A DNA stretch of 64,000 nucleotides from Thermus sp. LT1-2-5. Its GTDB lineage: Bacteria > Deinococcota > Deinococci > Deinococcales > Thermaceae. Positions 35,008 to 44,203 of this stretch are shown here, one piece after another (the stretch's first letter is position 1; every line of letters begins with the position of its first letter). The notes beneath the pieces are model-generated. The model worked only from the letters and a program-made list of their open reading frames with translations, searched no databases and was not told the DNA's origin. Location: contig NZ_BSRG01000002.1 of the NCBI RefSeq assembly GCF_040363165.1, positions 248,001 through 312,000 on the forward strand. The letters are read 5' to 3'. Made by a program: the position numbers and the translations under genes.

Positions 35008-35448
35008 ATGAAAGGCATGAAGAAGCTGGCTTGGTTTGGTCTCCTTTTGGCCCTCCCGGTTTTAGCGCAGGCTACCACCACCACCTTTTCCGCCCTCACG
35101 GTGCGGGAAGTCGGCAACTTCCTGACCACCTTGCCCCAGGACTTCTACGGCATCCAGCCCGCCGCCGCCAAGCAGATGATGGACACCCTGGACGTCTTCA
35201 TCCTGGACGTGCGGGAACCCAGTGAGCTGCAGGCGGGCAAGATCCCCGGAGCGGTGAACATCCCCATCCGCGACCTTCCCAAGCGCCTAGGCGAGCTGCC
35301 TAAGGGCAAGCCCATCCTCGTCTACTGCGGCATCGGCCACCGGGGTGCCATGGCCTTGGTCTTCCTGAAAGGGCAGGGCTACAACGTGAAGAGCATCCTC
35401 GGAGGGTTCAAGGCCTGGAGCGAGGCTAAGCTTCCCGTGGAGAAATGA
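35008..35448 (+). CDS. Exported rhodanese-like sulfurtransferase
   Basis: A 146-residue rhodanese domain with a signal peptide (KKLAWFGLLLALPVLAQA). The active cysteine is C107 in LVYCGIGHRG; the CH2A-like ILDVREPSEL and GAVNIPIRDL are also family marks. It lies 32 bases after psrC with its own AAAGGAGG, before the operon terminator, so it probably feeds or clears sulfane sulfur for the external PsrA. Confidence 0.88.
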   Translation: MKGMKKLAWFGLLLALPVLAQATTTTFSALTVREVGNFLTTLPQDFYGIQPAAAKQMMDTLDVFILDVREPSELQAGKIPGAVNIPIRDLPKRLGELPKGKPILVYCGIGHRGAMALVFLKGQGYNVKSILGGFKAWSEAKLPVEK

Positions 35449-35461
35449 GGGAGTAGAGCTC

Positions 35462-35490
35462 GGGGCGGGGCAAAGCCCCGCCCCATCTTT
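35462..35490 (+). terminator. Terminator of the psr operon
   Basis: GGGGCGGGGC (35462-35471), AAA loop, GCCCCGCCCC (35475-35484), 10 perfect pairs, then ATCTTT. It separates the psr operon from the converging gcv operon. Confidence 0.85.
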
Positions 35491-36910
35491 ATCGGTCAAA
35501 GAAGGTGAGCTTGGGGTACTTGTTGGCCCGGAGCTCGTCCAAACGGCGCACCGGGGTGGTGTAGGGAGCGTTTTCCAGCCACTCCTTGGGCTTTTGCAGG
35601 AGCTCTCCCATGGCCTCGGCGAAGGCCTCGAGGGTCTCCTTGCTCTCCGTTTCCGTGGGCTCCACCATGAGGGCCTCCTTGACGATGAGGGGAAAGTACA
35701 CCGTGGGGGGGTGGAAGCCCAGCTCCAAAAGGCCCTTGGCGAGGTCCAAGGCCCTAAAGCCCGCCGGGGGCTGGGCCACGAACTCGTGCATGCATGGCCC
35801 ATCGTAGGGCACCCGGTAGCCCTTCTCCTTCAAGAGCTCCTTCAGGTAGCGGGCGTTCAGGACGGAAAGGGCTGCGGCCTTTTTGAGCCCGGGAAGCCCC
35901 AGGGTGCGGATGTAGGCCCAGGCCCGCACCAAGGCCAGGAAGTTGCCGTAGAAGCTCTTCACCCGCCCGATGCTCTTGGGCCGGTCAACGTCCAGGTAAA
36001 AGCCCTCCTCCCCCCGCGCCACCAAGGGCACGGGCAGGTAGGGGGCCAGGTGCGCCTTCACCCCCACGGGCCCCGAACCGGGCCCACCTCCCCCGTGGGG
36101 CACGGTGAAGGTTTTGTGCAGGTTGAGGTGGACCACATCAAAGCCCATGTCCCCGGGCCGGGCCCAGCCCAGGATGGCGTTGAGGTTGGCCCCGTCGTAG
36201 TAAAGCTGCACCCCCGCCTCCTTGGCCAGACGGGAGATCTCCAGGATGCGCCGCTCAAAAAGGCCCAAGGTGTTGGGGTTGGTGAGCATGATGGCGGCCA
36301 CATGGGGGCCAAGCTCCCGCTTGAGGGCCTCGAGGTCCACCTCCCCGTCGGGCCCCGAGGGGACCTCCTTCACCTGGTAGCCCGCCATGCTGGCGGTGGC
36401 GGGGTTGGAGCCGTGGGCGGAGTCCGGCACCAAAACGAGCCGGCGCGTCTTCCCCTCCCCCCGGTCCTCGTGGTAGGCGCGGATGACCAATATCCCCGTG
36501 AGCTCCCCGTGGGCCCCGGCGGCGGGCTGCAAGGTGATGGCGTCCATGCCCGTGAGGGCCTTGAGGTACTCCCCCAGCTCCCACATGAGCGCCAAGGCCC
36601 CTTGCGCCGTCTTGGGGTCCTGGTAGGGGTGGAGGTCGGCGAAGAGGCGGGCCGCCTCCTCGTGGAGCTTGGGGTTGTACTTCATGGTGCAAGAGCCCAA
36701 GGGGTAGAAGGTGGTGTCCACCCCCACCTGACGGCGGGAAAGCCCGGTGTAATGCCGCACCAGGGTGAGCTCGTCCACCTCGGGAAGCCTAGGGGGCGCT
36801 TCCCGCAAGAAGGCCTTGGGGATGAGGTCCTCCGCCCGAGGCACCTCCTTCACCAGCTTCAGGCCCCGCCTCCCTGGGCGGCTCCGTTCAAAGATCAGGG
36901 GGTAGCTCAC
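35489..36910 (-). CDS. gcvPB: Glycine dehydrogenase (decarboxylating) subunit 2
   Basis: A 473-residue beta subunit of the split glycine decarboxylase (P-protein). PLP is held by the Lys in VVHLNLHKTFTVPHGGGGPG; YDGANLNAILGW and the N-terminal VRHYTGLSRRQVGVDTTFYPLGSCTMKYNPK are conserved. With GcvPA it decarboxylates glycine and loads the aminomethyl group on lipoyl-GcvH. Its start overlaps the gcvPA stop by 4 bases. Confidence 0.95.
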   Translation of the reverse strand: MSYPLIFERSRPGRRGLKLVKEVPRAEDLIPKAFLREAPPRLPEVDELTLVRHYTGLSRRQVGVDTTFYPLGSCTMKYNPKLHEEAARLFADLHPYQDPKTAQGALALMWELGEYLKALTGMDAITLQPAAGAHGELTGILVIRAYHEDRGEGKTRRLVLVPDSAHGSNPATASMAGYQVKEVPSGPDGEVDLEALKRELGPHVAAIMLTNPNTLGLFERRILEISRLAKEAGVQLYYDGANLNAILGWARPGDMGFDVVHLNLHKTFTVPHGGGGPGSGPVGVKAHLAPYLPVPLVARGEEGFYLDVDRPKSIGRVKSFYGNFLALVRAWAYIRTLGLPGLKKAAALSVLNARYLKELLKEKGYRVPYDGPCMHEFVAQPPAGFRALDLAKGLLELGFHPPTVYFPLIVKEALMVEPTETESKETLEAFAEAMGELLQKPKEWLENAPYTTPVRRLDELRANKYPKLTFFDR

Positions 36911-38223
36911 GCCAACACCTCCTCTAGCGCTTTCCGTAAGGCCAAAAGGTCTTCCTCCTGGTGAAGCTCCGTGGCGGCGAAAAGGGCTAGGTTCTCCCCG
37001 TACTCCCGGGGCACGGGGGTGGCGGCGTGAAGGCCCCGAGCGGCCAAAGCCGCCCGCACCGCCTCCGGGGCCTTGGGAAGCCTCAGGGCGAACTCGTGGA
37101 AGAAGGGCTTTGGGGTGAAGGGCTCCACCCCCGGCACCTCCAGGAGGAGGTCGTGGAGGCGGTGGGCCAGGGCCACGCCCCGAAGGGCCACCTCCCTAAG
37201 CCCCTCGGGCCCCAAGGCCGCCAGGTACATGGCCCCCATGAGGGCGGTGAGCTGGGCGTTGGTGGTGATGTTGCTCTTGGCCTTGGCCCGCCTTATGTAC
37301 TGCTCCCGGGCCTGCAGGGTGAGGATGAAGCCCCGCTTGCCCTCGGCGTCCACGGTCTCGGAAACCAGGCGCCCCGGAAGCTGGCGCACGAAAGCCTTCT
37401 TGGTGGCCAAGTAGCCGAAGTGGGGGCCGCCATAACCCATGGGCAGGCCCAGGCTCTGCCCGTCCCCCACGGCGATGTCCGCCCCGTAGGCCCCGGGGGG
37501 CTTGAGCACCCCCAAGGAAAGGGGGTCCGCCACCGCCACGAAAAGCGCCCCCGCCCGGTGGGCCGCCTCCGCCAAGGGGGCGAGGTCCTCCAGGGCCCCC
37601 AGGTAGTTGGGGTTCTGGCCCACCACCGCCCCCACCGCCTCGGGCACGGGAAGGGAGGGGGTCCGCCCCCCTTCCAGGGGAAGCACCCTAAGCTCCGCCC
37701 CCACCGCCTCCAGATAGGCCTTCAGGACCGCCCGGTACTCGGGGTGGACCCCCTGGGAGACCCAAACAACCATCCGCCCCGTTTCCCGAAGGGCCAGCAA
37801 GACCCCCTCCGCCAGGGCGGTGGCGCCGTCGTACATGGAGGCGTTGGCCACCTCGAGGCCCGTGAGTTCGGCGATCATGGTCTGGTACTCAAAGGTGGCC
37901 TGCAAGACCCCTTGGCTCACCTCGGGTTGGTAAGGGGTATAGGCGGTGAGGAACTCCCCCCGGCTCGCCAGGGCCTGGACCACGGGGGGCACGTGGTGGC
38001 TCCTAACCCCCCCGCCCAAAAACGCCTTGGGGGCGGGGAGGTTTTGGGCGGCAAGGCGCCGAAGGGCCTCTAAAACCGCCCACTCCGGGAGCGGCTCAGG
38101 CAGGTCTATGGGGGGGTTTAGGATCTCTGCGGGCAGGTGGCGGAAGAGGTCCTCCAGGCTTTCCGCTCCCACCCGTCTGAGCATCTCCTGGATCTCCGCC
38201 TCGGTATGGGGCGTGTAGTCCAT
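36907..38223 (-). CDS. gcvPA: Glycine dehydrogenase (decarboxylating) subunit 1
   Basis: A 438-residue alpha subunit, the length of the T. thermophilus protein of known structure. The start MDYTPHTEAEIQEML is preferred to a GTG/ATG six residues upstream. Landmarks are FLGGGVRSHHVPPVV, FLTAYTPYQPEVSQGVLQATFEYQTMIAELTGLEVANASMYDG and ADIAVGDGQSLG. Forms an alpha2-beta2 complex with GcvPB. A terminator-like hairpin lies between gcvH and this gene. Confidence 0.95.
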   Translation of the reverse strand: MDYTPHTEAEIQEMLRRVGAESLEDLFRHLPAEILNPPIDLPEPLPEWAVLEALRRLAAQNLPAPKAFLGGGVRSHHVPPVVQALASRGEFLTAYTPYQPEVSQGVLQATFEYQTMIAELTGLEVANASMYDGATALAEGVLLALRETGRMVVWVSQGVHPEYRAVLKAYLEAVGAELRVLPLEGGRTPSLPVPEAVGAVVGQNPNYLGALEDLAPLAEAAHRAGALFVAVADPLSLGVLKPPGAYGADIAVGDGQSLGLPMGYGGPHFGYLATKKAFVRQLPGRLVSETVDAEGKRGFILTLQAREQYIRRAKAKSNITTNAQLTALMGAMYLAALGPEGLREVALRGVALAHRLHDLLLEVPGVEPFTPKPFFHEFALRLPKAPEAVRAALAARGLHAATPVPREYGENLALFAATELHQEEDLLALRKALEEVLA

Positions 38224-38235
38224 AGGTCCATCCTT

Positions 38236-38266
38236 AACCAAAACCCCCGGGCCATTTGACCCGGGG
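38236..38266 (-). terminator. Terminator-like hairpin between gcvH and gcvPA
   Basis: On the minus strand CCCCGGG (38266 to 38260), an 8-nt loop, CCCGGGG (38251 to 38245), then TTTTGGTTAA. It would lower read-through from gcvTH into gcvPAB, or act as part of an attenuator. A smaller hairpin (AGGGC-AAAA-GCCCT) precedes it. No glycine riboswitch motif was recognised. Confidence 0.6.
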
Positions 38267-38334
38267 CAACAAAGGGCAAAAGCCCTCCGCCTAAACCCAC
38301 CTGGGGAAGGCTCGCCCCGCCGAAAGCCATGGCC

Positions 38335-38721
38335 CTACGCTTCGCTCTCCAAGGCCTCCTGGTAACCCTCGGCGTCCAGGAGGTCATCCAGATCTCCCAG
38401 GTCTAGGGGACGGAGGCGGAAGATCCAGCCCTCCCCGTACGGGTCCTGGTTGATGAGCTCCGGGGTCTTCTCCAGGGCCAGGTTCACCTCCACCACCTCC
38501 CCGGCCACGGGAGCGTAGATATCGGAGGCGGTCTTCACGCTCTCCACCACCGCCACCGCCTCGCCCTTTTCCACCTTGCGCCCCACCTCGGGGAGCTCCA
38601 CGTAAACCACGTCTCCCAAGGCGTCTTGGGCGTAGTCGGTGATGCCCACCAGCACCGTGTCCCCCTCGGGCAGGGCCCACTCGTGGGTCTTGGTGTAAAA
38701 GCGGTCCTTGGGTATGTCCAT
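38335..38721 (-). CDS. gcvH: Glycine cleavage system H protein
   Basis: A 128-residue lipoyl carrier. The lipoylated lysine is in [60 protein letters not shown] is a strong family signature. It carries the aminomethyl group between P- and T-proteins. The ATG has a GGAGGCGCT ribosome site 18 bases after the gcvT stop. Confidence 0.96.
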   Translation of the reverse strand: MDIPKDRFYTKTHEWALPEGDTVLVGITDYAQDALGDVVYVELPEVGRKVEKGEAVAVVESVKTASDIYAPVAGEVVEVNLALEKTPELINQDPYGEGWIFRLRPLDLGDLDDLLDAEGYQEALESEA

Positions 38722-38739
38722 AGCGCCTCCTAACCCCCG

Positions 38740-39789
38740 CTATTTTAGCGGCACAAAGGGCAAGGGGCTAAGGGAAGCCTGTACCCGTCTGCCCCGCACC
38801 TCCACGAAGAAGGGACCTTCCGCCCCCTCCTCCACGTAGGCCAAGGCGATGCCCTTCTCGAGAAGGGGGGAGTAGCCCCCGCTGGTCACCCGGCCCACCG
38901 GGGCTTCCCCAGAGAGGACCGGGTAGCCTTCCCGGGGGATGCCCGTTTCCAGCACCAGACCCACCACCTTTTCCCGGCAGGGGGAGGCCAGCATGGCCTC
39001 CTTGCCAAAGAAGGCCTTCTCCTTCTTCACCACCCAGGCCCAGGGGGTGCAGAGGGGGTTGGTGGCCTCGGTGAGCTCGTGGCCGTAAAGGGGGAAGCCG
39101 GCCTCGAGCCTAAGGGTATCCCGGGCCCCAAGGCCCGCCGGCTTCGCCCCCCTTTCCACCAGGGCCACGAACACCGCCTCGGCGTCCTCCGGGGCGAGGA
39201 AGATTTCGAAGCCGTCCTCCCCCGTGTACCCCGTGCGGGCGAGAAGGGCGGGACGCCCCGCCACCTGCGCCCGGAACACATCGTTTTTCTTTTTCTGGGA
39301 AAGGTCCGCCTCGGTAAGCTCCTGGAGGAGACTTTCCGCCTGTGGGCCCTGGAGGGCGAGGAGGGCCGTCCTTTCGGAGGCATCCTCCAGCTCCACCCGG
39401 AAGCCCGCCGCCAGGGCCTCGAGGTGGGCGAAGTCCTTGGCGATGTTGGCGGCGTTCACCACCATGAGGTACTCCGCCTCTCCTAAGCGGTAGAGGTAGA
39501 TGTCGTCCACCACCCCGCCCCTTTCGTTGGGGAGCATGGAGTACTGGGCCCTTCCCACCTTGAGCCGGGCGGCGTCGTTGGCCGTGGCCCACTGGAGGAA
39601 GGCTAACGCCTCCTCCCCCCGGATCCAGAACTCCCCCATGTGGCTCACGTCGAAAAGCCCCGCCCCCTGCCGCACCGCCAGGTGCTCCTCCACGATGGAG
39701 GTGTACTGCAGGGGAAGGGCATAGCCGGCAAACTCCACCATGCGCCCGCCCAGGCGCAGGTGGGCCTCGTAAAGGGGGGTCCGCTTCAT
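38740..39789 (-). CDS. gcvT: Glycine cleavage system T protein (aminomethyltransferase)
   Basis: A 349-residue aminomethyltransferase transferring the methylene group from GcvH to tetrahydrofolate and releasing ammonia. It begins MKRTPLYEAHLRLGGRMVEFAGYALPLQY and contains LFDVSHMGE, ARTGYTGEDGFEIF and LGARDTLRLEAGFPLYGHEL. First gene of the gcv group in transcription order (T-H-PA-PB), 15 bases after herA. Confidence 0.95.
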   Translation of the reverse strand: MKRTPLYEAHLRLGGRMVEFAGYALPLQYTSIVEEHLAVRQGAGLFDVSHMGEFWIRGEEALAFLQWATANDAARLKVGRAQYSMLPNERGGVVDDIYLYRLGEAEYLMVVNAANIAKDFAHLEALAAGFRVELEDASERTALLALQGPQAESLLQELTEADLSQKKKNDVFRAQVAGRPALLARTGYTGEDGFEIFLAPEDAEAVFVALVERGAKPAGLGARDTLRLEAGFPLYGHELTEATNPLCTPWAWVVKKEKAFFGKEAMLASPCREKVVGLVLETGIPREGYPVLSGEAPVGRVTSGGYSPLLEKGIALAYVEEGAEGPFFVEVRGRRVQASLSPLPFVPLK

Positions 39790-39804
39790 GGCAAGGCCAT
39801 GCTA

Positions 39805-41529
39805 CTAAAAAAGCTCCCGCCTTAGGGCCTCGGCGGAGTTGTCCTCCAGGACCTCCTCCCGCTTGGTGGCCCAGGCGGGGAAGGGGAAGCGCACCAAAAG
39901 GGGCACGGGGATCTCCGGCTGCTGCAGGATCACCGCCCCCTGGGGCAGGATGAGGGCCCTTTGCCGGAAGGAGGTGGGGAGGAAGCGGTACTCGGGGCGC
40001 TCCGCCTCCGCGGCGTCCAGCCGGCCCACCACCCGGATAGCGGCGTTGGCCACCACCCGGCGCTCCACCTCGCTCGCCGTCTGCTCCGCCCCGATGAGGA
40101 TGACCCCTAAGGAGCGGCCCCGCTCGGCGATGTCTAAAAGCACGTCCTTGATGGGGCCTTCTTCGTCCCGGGGGGCGTACTTGTTGAGCTCGTCCAAGAC
40201 GATGAAGACCCGGCCCCGGTACTGCCCCCGCTCCTTGCGCTCGAAGACGTCCTTGAGGAGGCTTCCCACCACGAACATCTGCGCCTGGGGGGAGAGCTTG
40301 GCCAGGTCCACCACGTGCACCTGCTCCCCCTGAAGGGGGTCCGGGGGGTTGCCGGGGCGGTCGCCCCGGATGAGGTGGGCCACGTTCTCCACGCTGGCCC
40401 GAAGCCGCCTGATGAAGGCCTCGAGGGTCCCTCGGGCCTGCCGTGCGGTCCAGCTCCGGTCCCCTTCCCCCTCCCCCGTTTCCGGCCCCAGAAGCTTGTA
40501 CTCCAAGTAGCGCACCAGCTCGGCAAAGCTCTTCAGGCGCACCTTGCCCAAGGCGTCGAAGGTGATCCCCTCGGGCAGCTCTTCCTTGGCCCAGTCCTCC
40601 ACCAGGAGGTGGGGACCCTTCTGCCCCTCGGCAAGCCGCCGGAGCTTTTCCGTGAGGTGCTGCACCAAAAAGCCCAGGTTGGTCATAAAGCCCCGGTCGG
40701 CGAAGAGGAAGGGCAGAAGCCCCCTTTGGCAGAACTGGACCAGGTCGTAGTGGTAGGCCCGCACCCCCTCCAGCCGGGTCTCCACATCGGGCACGTACCC
40801 GTCCTTCTTGGGCGGGGCCAAAAAGGCCACGCTCTGGAAGGGAGTGGCGGGCAGGCCCAGGGCCTGGTAGGCCTGCCTCGCCTCCTCCGTGAGGCGGGCG
40901 TTGGGCTTGTCCAGGAAGAAGAGGTCCTCCCCCTTGACGTTGAAAAGGAGCACCTTGGCCTGGTGGGCATCCTTCAGGACCCCGCTTTCCAAGAGGCTTT
41001 TGAGGAGAAAGGTGGCGTAGCTGGTCTTGGCCGCCACCCCGCTGATGCCGGAGATGTTCACGTGCCCGCCCTTCACCCCGTTCAAAAACTCCAGGTTCAA
41101 ATAGGCCACCTCCCCGTTCTTGAGGAGGCCGGCGGGGAGCTTGGTGCTTCCCCTTTGGTTCTTCATGGCCTCGTAGTAAAGGGCGAGCTCCAGGTCCTCC
41201 CCCTCCGCCAGGTAAACGGGAGAGCCGGGGTCGGGGGGGAAGAACTCCTCGGGGAGGATCCGGGTCACGCTCACGTGGGCCACGTAGGCCAGGCTCACGG
41301 GGATTTGGCCCTGAACGGCGAGGAAGGTGTCCGTATCGTAGGTCTCCCCCTCGTGGACCTTGGCCACGTGGTCCACCATGCCGAAGTAGCGCACCTTCCC
41401 CACCTTGGGGTGGAAGCCTTCCACCACCACCAGGTCGTCCAGCCGCAAAAGGCCTTCCCCCTCCACCCCCACCCAGAAGGCCAAGGGGGTGGCCTCCCGG
41501 CTTCCCAACACCACGCCGATCCGCTCCAT
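39805..41529 (-). CDS. herA: HerA-family DNA translocase/ATPase
   Basis: A 574-residue hexameric ATPase of the HerA/FtsK group. An N-terminal beta-rich domain (about 1-110) precedes the P-loop GISGVAAKTSYATF, the Walker B VFIVLDELNKYAP, and GVILIGAEQTASEVERRVVANAAIRVVGRLD. HerA pumps DNA through its ring and drives the NurA nuclease for end resection. ATG at 41529 is chosen over an adjacent TTG; it overlaps the nurA stop (TGATG) and has GGGAGGTGG upstream. The pair is coupled, which supports one complex. Confidence 0.9.
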   Translation of the reverse strand: MERIGVVLGSREATPLAFWVGVEGEGLLRLDDLVVVEGFHPKVGKVRYFGMVDHVAKVHEGETYDTDTFLAVQGQIPVSLAYVAHVSVTRILPEEFFPPDPGSPVYLAEGEDLELALYYEAMKNQRGSTKLPAGLLKNGEVAYLNLEFLNGVKGGHVNISGISGVAAKTSYATFLLKSLLESGVLKDAHQAKVLLFNVKGEDLFFLDKPNARLTEEARQAYQALGLPATPFQSVAFLAPPKKDGYVPDVETRLEGVRAYHYDLVQFCQRGLLPFLFADRGFMTNLGFLVQHLTEKLRRLAEGQKGPHLLVEDWAKEELPEGITFDALGKVRLKSFAELVRYLEYKLLGPETGEGEGDRSWTARQARGTLEAFIRRLRASVENVAHLIRGDRPGNPPDPLQGEQVHVVDLAKLSPQAQMFVVGSLLKDVFERKERGQYRGRVFIVLDELNKYAPRDEEGPIKDVLLDIAERGRSLGVILIGAEQTASEVERRVVANAAIRVVGRLDAAEAERPEYRFLPTSFRQRALILPQGAVILQQPEIPVPLLVRFPFPAWATKREEVLEDNSAEALRRELF

Positions 41530-42407
41530 CAACCACCTCCCAGATGCCGGGCCAACAACCTGGCCACCACCTCGCGGCTTCCCATCCTCCGGCCCAGCTC
41601 CCTTTCCAAGCCCCCCACGGGGGTGAGGTTCTGGGGCGCCCGGGAGTCCTTGACGGGGTGAGAGGCCAAGGCGGGAAAGAGGCTTAAGGAAAGGGCGGCG
41701 AGGGCCTCGTAAGGGCCCTCCATAGGGGTTTCCAGGCGCAAAAGCCCCGCCTCCGGGGGCCTCACCCCTTCCGGGGGCAAGGGCAGGCGCAAATACCAGC
41801 TGGCGAGCTCCTGCCCCTTGCGCCGGATGCGGAAAAGGGGGCTTCGCTCCCCGGGGGCAAGCCTGGCCAGGAGGGCCTCCTTTTCCGGGGGCAGGTAGCG
41901 GGCCCAGTGGGTTTTGACGTAGCCCACCAGGGGCCCTTCCCGCTTAAGGCGCACGGGGCCATCCACCACCAAAAGCCCTCCGGAAAGCTCCTTAGCCACC
42001 TCCGCTTCCAAGGTGGCCCTGGCCCGCCGCAAGCCCTCCTGGAGGGCGTAAATCCCCTCCCCCTCCACGGGGAAGGGCGCATACAGGAGCTCGCCCGCCG
42101 GCAGGGGCTCGGAGAGCCCCACCCCCACCCGGCGCACCACGGGGGAAAGAAGCCGCATCCTCCCCTCCTCGTAGACCACCGCCCCCGCGGCCACGCACCC
42201 TAAAAGGGCCAACCGCCTCCCCTCGGCCACAAGCCCCTCCGCCCGCTCCTTCCCGTCCAGGAAGTAAAGGGGCTCGGGCCAGGGAAGCGCCTCACCCGTC
42301 CTTGGTTCCCAAGGCTCCTCCAGGGGCCAAAACCCCTCGGGTTCCGGCCCCTCGGGCATGAGCTCCTGGGCCTGGGGAAGCTCCAGGGCGTAAAGCCGCC
42401 AGGCCAT
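41529..42407 (-). CDS. nurA: NurA 5'-3' nuclease
   Basis: A 292-residue NurA-domain nuclease. Acidic residues expected at the metal site are in LYFLDGKERAEG and LLVVDGPVRL; KTHWARYL and SRAPQNLTPVGGLERELGRRMG are the C-terminal family signature. With HerA it degrades 5' strands at double-strand breaks; the pair is best known from archaea and also occurs in Thermus and Deinococcus. Start ATG lies 6 nt after TAATCT, which overlaps the malic enzyme stop. Confidence 0.85.
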   Translation of the reverse strand: MAWRLYALELPQAQELMPEGPEPEGFWPLEEPWEPRTGEALPWPEPLYFLDGKERAEGLVAEGRRLALLGCVAAGAVVYEEGRMRLLSPVVRRVGVGLSEPLPAGELLYAPFPVEGEGIYALQEGLRRARATLEAEVAKELSGGLLVVDGPVRLKREGPLVGYVKTHWARYLPPEKEALLARLAPGERSPLFRIRRKGQELASWYLRLPLPPEGVRPPEAGLLRLETPMEGPYEALAALSLSLFPALASHPVKDSRAPQNLTPVGGLERELGRRMGSREVVARLLARHLGGG

Positions 42408-42411
42408 GCCC

Positions 42412-44142
42412 CTAGATTACCGGGGCAGGGCGGTACGGGAGGTACCTGGGCTCCCAGAAACGGCTTTGCACGAAGGCTAGAAGCTCCTCCAAGGAAAGCC
42501 CCTGGATCCGCTCCTCCTCCGCCACCCCCTCCTCCAGGGCCTTGCGCATGACCCGGGCGGCCACGTAGGGGGAGACCTCCCTTAGGTGGCGCACCGGGGG
42601 ATAAAGGAGTTCAGGGAAACGCTCCCGGGTGAAGTCGTAGAGGGCGTAAGCGGCCTCGAGGACCATCCCGTCCGTCACCTCCCGGGCCCGGGCGAGGACG
42701 GCCCCCAGGCCAAGCCCAGGGAAGACGAAGGCGTTGTTCCCCTGGCCCACGGGAATGGTCCGGCCCATGTACCCCACGGGGGGGAAGGGGCTCCCCGCGG
42801 CCACCAAGGCCCGCCCCTCCGTCCAGTAGATGAGGTCATCGGGCAGGGCCTCGCTGGCGGAGGTGGGGTTGGAAAGGGGGAAGATCACCGGGCGGGGGGT
42901 GTGTTCCAGCATGGCCCGCGCCACCGGCTCGGTGAAGCTCCCCCCCTGCCCGGAAAGGCCCAAGAGCACCGTGGCCCGAGCGTTTTGGATGGTTTCCAAG
43001 AGGTTTGGGTACTCGCCCGAGAAGCGCCAGCCCATAAGGCGCTCCCGCCTTTGGGCGAAGGGGCGCTTGTAGGCCTCCATGTTTCGCCCTTCCACCAAAA
43101 GCCCCCGGGAATCCAGGACCAGGACCCGGGCCTTGGCCTCCTCCTCGCTTAACCCCTCCCGCTTCATCCCTTCCACAAGGGCCCAGGCCACGCCGATCCC
43201 CCCAGCCCCCGCCCCGTAGACCACCACCACCTGGTCCGCCAGCCTTTCCCCCTTAAGGCGGCAGGCGGAGAGGACCCCGGCCAGGGCCACGGCCCCCGTG
43301 CCCTGGATGTCGTCGTTGAAGGAAGGCACCACCTTCCGGTAGCGCTCCAGAACGCTAAAAGCTGCCTCCTTGGCGAAGTCCTCCCACTGGATGAGGGCCT
43401 TGGGGTAGCGCTGTTTCACCGCCTCCACGAAGCGGTCCAGGAACCGATAGTAGGCCTCGCCCCTTAGGCGCTTGTGCCGCACCCCCAGGTAAAGGGGGTC
43501 GTTCAGGAGGTCCTCCCGGTCCGTGCCCACGTCCAGCTCCACGGGCAGGGTCTTGTCGGGCCCCACCCCGCCCACGGCGGTGTAAAGGGTGAGCTTGCCG
43601 ATGGCGATGGCCATCCCGCCAAAGCCTTGGTCCCCGATGCCCAAGATGGCGGACGAGTCCGTGGCCACGATGAGGCGCACCTCCTCCAGGGGCACGTTCC
43701 CCAAGGCCTCCTCCACCCGCTCGATGTTCTTGGTGCTGGCGGTGAAGCCCCGGGGGTAGCGGTAGATGTGGGAAAACTCCCGCACCGCCTCCCCCACGGT
43801 GGGGGTGTAGAGGATGGGGAGCATCTCCTCCAGGTGGTCCACCACCAGGGCGTAGAAGAGGACCTCGTTGCGGTCCTGCAGGTGGCGCAGGTAGATGTGC
43901 TTCTCCAGGGGGGAGGCGATGAGGCGGTAGCGGCGATAGACCCGTTCCTTCTGCTCCTCTAGGGTGTTCACGTGGGGGGGCAGGAGGCCCTCTAAACCTA
44001 GGGCGCGCCTTTCCTCCTCGGTGAAGGCGGTGCCCTTATTGAGGAGGGGAAGCCTTAAGAGCAAAAAGCCCGTGACGTAAGGCTCTAAGTAGCGCTCGCC
44101 CTTCTCGTCCCGCTTGACGTCGTAATAGCGGCTAACTGGCAT
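42412..44142 (-). CDS. NAD-type malic enzyme
   Basis: A 576-residue malate dehydrogenase (oxaloacetate-decarboxylating) of the long form, making pyruvate, CO2 and NAD(P)H from malate. Key segments: [51 protein letters not shown], the metal site [17 protein letters not shown], the nucleotide loop GAGAGGIG and [29 protein letters not shown]. Usual length for MaeA-type enzymes. Cofactor choice (NAD or NADP) is not settled by sequence reading. Upstream minus strand reads AAAAATAGGGGC before ATG, a weak leaderless pattern. Confidence 0.92.
   Translation of the reverse strand: MPVSRYYDVKRDEKGERYLEPYVTGFLLLRLPLLNKGTAFTEEERRALGLEGLLPPHVNTLEEQKERVYRRYRLIASPLEKHIYLRHLQDRNEVLFYALVVDHLEEMLPILYTPTVGEAVREFSHIYRYPRGFTASTKNIERVEEALGNVPLEEVRLIVATDSSAILGIGDQGFGGMAIAIGKLTLYTAVGGVGPDKTLPVELDVGTDREDLLNDPLYLGVRHKRLRGEAYYRFLDRFVEAVKQRYPKALIQWEDFAKEAAFSVLERYRKVVPSFNDDIQGTGAVALAGVLSACRLKGERLADQVVVVYGAGAGGIGVAWALVEGMKREGLSEEEAKARVLVLDSRGLLVEGRNMEAYKRPFAQRRERLMGWRFSGEYPNLLETIQNARATVLLGLSGQGGSFTEPVARAMLEHTPRPVIFPLSNPTSASEALPDDLIYWTEGRALVAAGSPFPPVGYMGRTIPVGQGNNAFVFPGLGLGAVLARAREVTDGMVLEAAYALYDFTRERFPELLYPPVRHLREVSPYVAARVMRKALEEGVAEEERIQGLSLEELLAFVQSRFWEPRYLPYRPAPVI
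42414..42419 (-). promoter_or_regulatory. Candidate -10 (TAATCT) for nurA-herA
   Basis: Minus-strand TAATCT, then AGGGGC and ATG. Its last T is the first base of the malic enzyme TAG stop. Confidence 0.45.
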
Positions 44143-44203
44143 GCCCCTATTTTTTCACCTCGCCCGAGGAAAAAGGCCCCAAGCGGGCGAGGCGGGGGCT
44201 CCC

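Noticed and set aside
35594-36964. A 456-residue plus-strand frame
   Set aside because: Antisense shadow of gcvPB and gcvPA; His/Gly/Val-rich with no family match.
38224-38334. Glycine riboswitch upstream of gcvPA
   Set aside because: The conserved glycine-aptamer cores were not found; only terminator-like hairpins are visible.
39110-41536. An 808-residue open frame on the minus strand
   Set aside because: It is another frame of herA and gcvT, made of Gly/Arg/Pro-rich sequence with no domain; long shadow frames are expected in high-GC DNA.
44157-44191. Terminator between the DUF59 and malic enzyme genes
   Set aside because: CCTCGCCCG/CGGGCGAGG can form a 9-bp stem, but on the transcribed strand it is followed by A residues, not T.
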